From: Clostridia bacterium
GTDB taxonomy: Bacteria; Bacillota; Clostridia; UMGS1810
DNA length: 14,146 nucleotides
Direction: 5' to 3'
Assembly (NCBI GenBank): GCA_017629325.1
Contig: JAGBXL010000048.1
Location: forward strand, 1-14,146
The notes beneath the pieces were generated by a model that saw only the letters and a program-made list of their open reading frames with translations, was not told the DNA's origin and made no database searches. A program made the translations under genes and the position numbers. Of the stretch, positions 13,611-14,146 are shown one piece after another (the stretch's first letter is position 1; each line of letters begins with the position of its first letter).

Positions 13611-14146
13611 TTATTTCATAAGCTTAAAGTTAAATTCTTCGGGGTTAAGCCCAAAAATCTGAACAAGCCTTAATTTATCGCTTTTTGCAATATCTTTTGG
13701 CGTAACAATTCTTCCGCCGTTTGAATCTATATCAATTCCTGCAGCCTTGTATGCCTGCCACACAATGTGAGAGCAGTGTGAGGAGCTCACTGTTTCATTT
13801 TTTGATTTATCCTTTTGCCAAAGCCCTGCAAAAATACTGTATGGCACATCTATAAGTTTTTCTTTGGCATATTCTGCTGCCAGCTTTGCTTTTTCTTCTT
13901 GTGGGTATCTTAAAACCGCAAAGGCGGGGTAGCTTCCCCATTTTTCAGCTCGACTTAAAACAGATGTGTTTCCAACGGACATATGCTCTAAAATAATTCC
14001 TCTTTCGGCATCGGTAACAATTGCCGCGTGCCCGTGCCGCCAGTCAAGAGTGTGGGTATTGAATGTAATAAGAATATCACCGTCATAAAGGGGCACAAGT
14101 GGGGTAGATGATCTATTTAATATTTCCTGGGCAGTTGTAGGAAACA
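13611..14146 (-). CDS. Permuted NlpC/P60 (YiiX/LRAT-like) papain-fold protein, partial at 5' end
   Basis: The minus-strand frame is open to the window edge: FPTTAQEILNRSS and STPLVPLYDGDILITF precede a possible GTG at 14096, so that GTG is almost certainly internal and the true start lies beyond 14146. The 178 visible residues show the order of a circularly permuted papain fold. First comes GDILIT and the His motif WRHGHAAIV, then an acidic residue in GIILEH, and later the nucleophile Cys in SSSHCSHIVWQAYKAAG (Cys codon near 13773-13775). Relatives (YiiX, lecithin-retinol acyltransferase-like and amidase families) act as cysteine hydrolases or acyltransferases on lipids or peptides. The substrate here is unknown. 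The gene precedes the flavoprotein by 12 bases on the same strand. Confidence 0.8.
   Translation of the reverse strand, partial: FPTTAQEILNRSSTPLVPLYDGDILITFNTHTLDWRHGHAAIVTDAERGIILEHMSVGNTSVLSRAEKWGSYPAFAVLRYPQEEKAKLAAEYAKEKLIDVPYSIFAGLWQKDKSKNETVSSSHCSHIVWQAYKAAGIDIDSNGGRIVTPKDIAKSDKLRLVQIFGLNPEEFNFKLMK

Noticed and set aside
13611..14096. GTG at 14096 as the true start of the YiiX-like gene
   Set aside because: The frame stays open to the window edge with plausible family sequence before it, and there is no SD before the GTG.

Overview
The window is AT-rich DNA with strong AGGAGG-type ribosome sites, near-consensus sigma-A promoters and many hairpin-plus-T-run terminators. With its gene families (a YtrA-type GntR regulator with its ABC transporter, a clostridial-type PssA/Psd pair, a COG2509 flavoprotein) this points to a low-GC Gram-positive, most likely an anaerobic Clostridia gut-type organism. 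No tRNA, rRNA, CRISPR array, transposase or phage gene was seen.

Layout. 1-299 (-): start of a gene resembling the reactivation domain of cobalamin-dependent methionine synthase, cut by the window edge. 372-560 (-): a 39-residue protein that is almost pure Asn/Gln, with a perfect Shine-Dalgarno and its own terminator. 644-2123 (+): pssA and psd, the two-step route to phosphatidylethanolamine. They overlap by one base, and pssA carries an apparent one-base frameshift. 2244-5304 (+): an autoregulated-looking operon of a GntR/YtrA regulator, an ABC ATPase and a large permease with a C-terminal extracellular domain. A bidirectional terminator separates it from a convergent ABC exporter (5349-7103, -).

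7104-7735 is a gene-poor stretch that is nevertheless crowded with signals. It holds a compact type I toxin-antitoxin-like locus: a 22-residue membrane peptide on the minus strand with its SD hidden in a hairpin, facing a short plus-strand RNA, with both ending in one shared terminator. Next to it is a highly structured region that starts exactly where a perfect plus-strand promoter predicts a transcript start, so it is a candidate noncoding RNA. An acyl-CoA synthetase (7733-9400, -) follows.

From 9595 to the end all genes lie on the minus strand: an unrecognised membrane protein, a repeat-like block of nested hairpins (10395-10514), argG with an ArgR box inside its promoter, a COG2509 FAD-dependent oxidoreductase, and a permuted NlpC/P60 (YiiX-like) papain-fold protein whose start lies beyond the window. 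Lipid functions recur (PssA, Psd, acyl-CoA synthetase, two ABC systems), but they are in separate transcription units and nothing shows they form one pathway. The least explained parts are the small elements: the Asn/Gln peptide, the toxin-antitoxin-like locus and the structured RNA candidate beside it.
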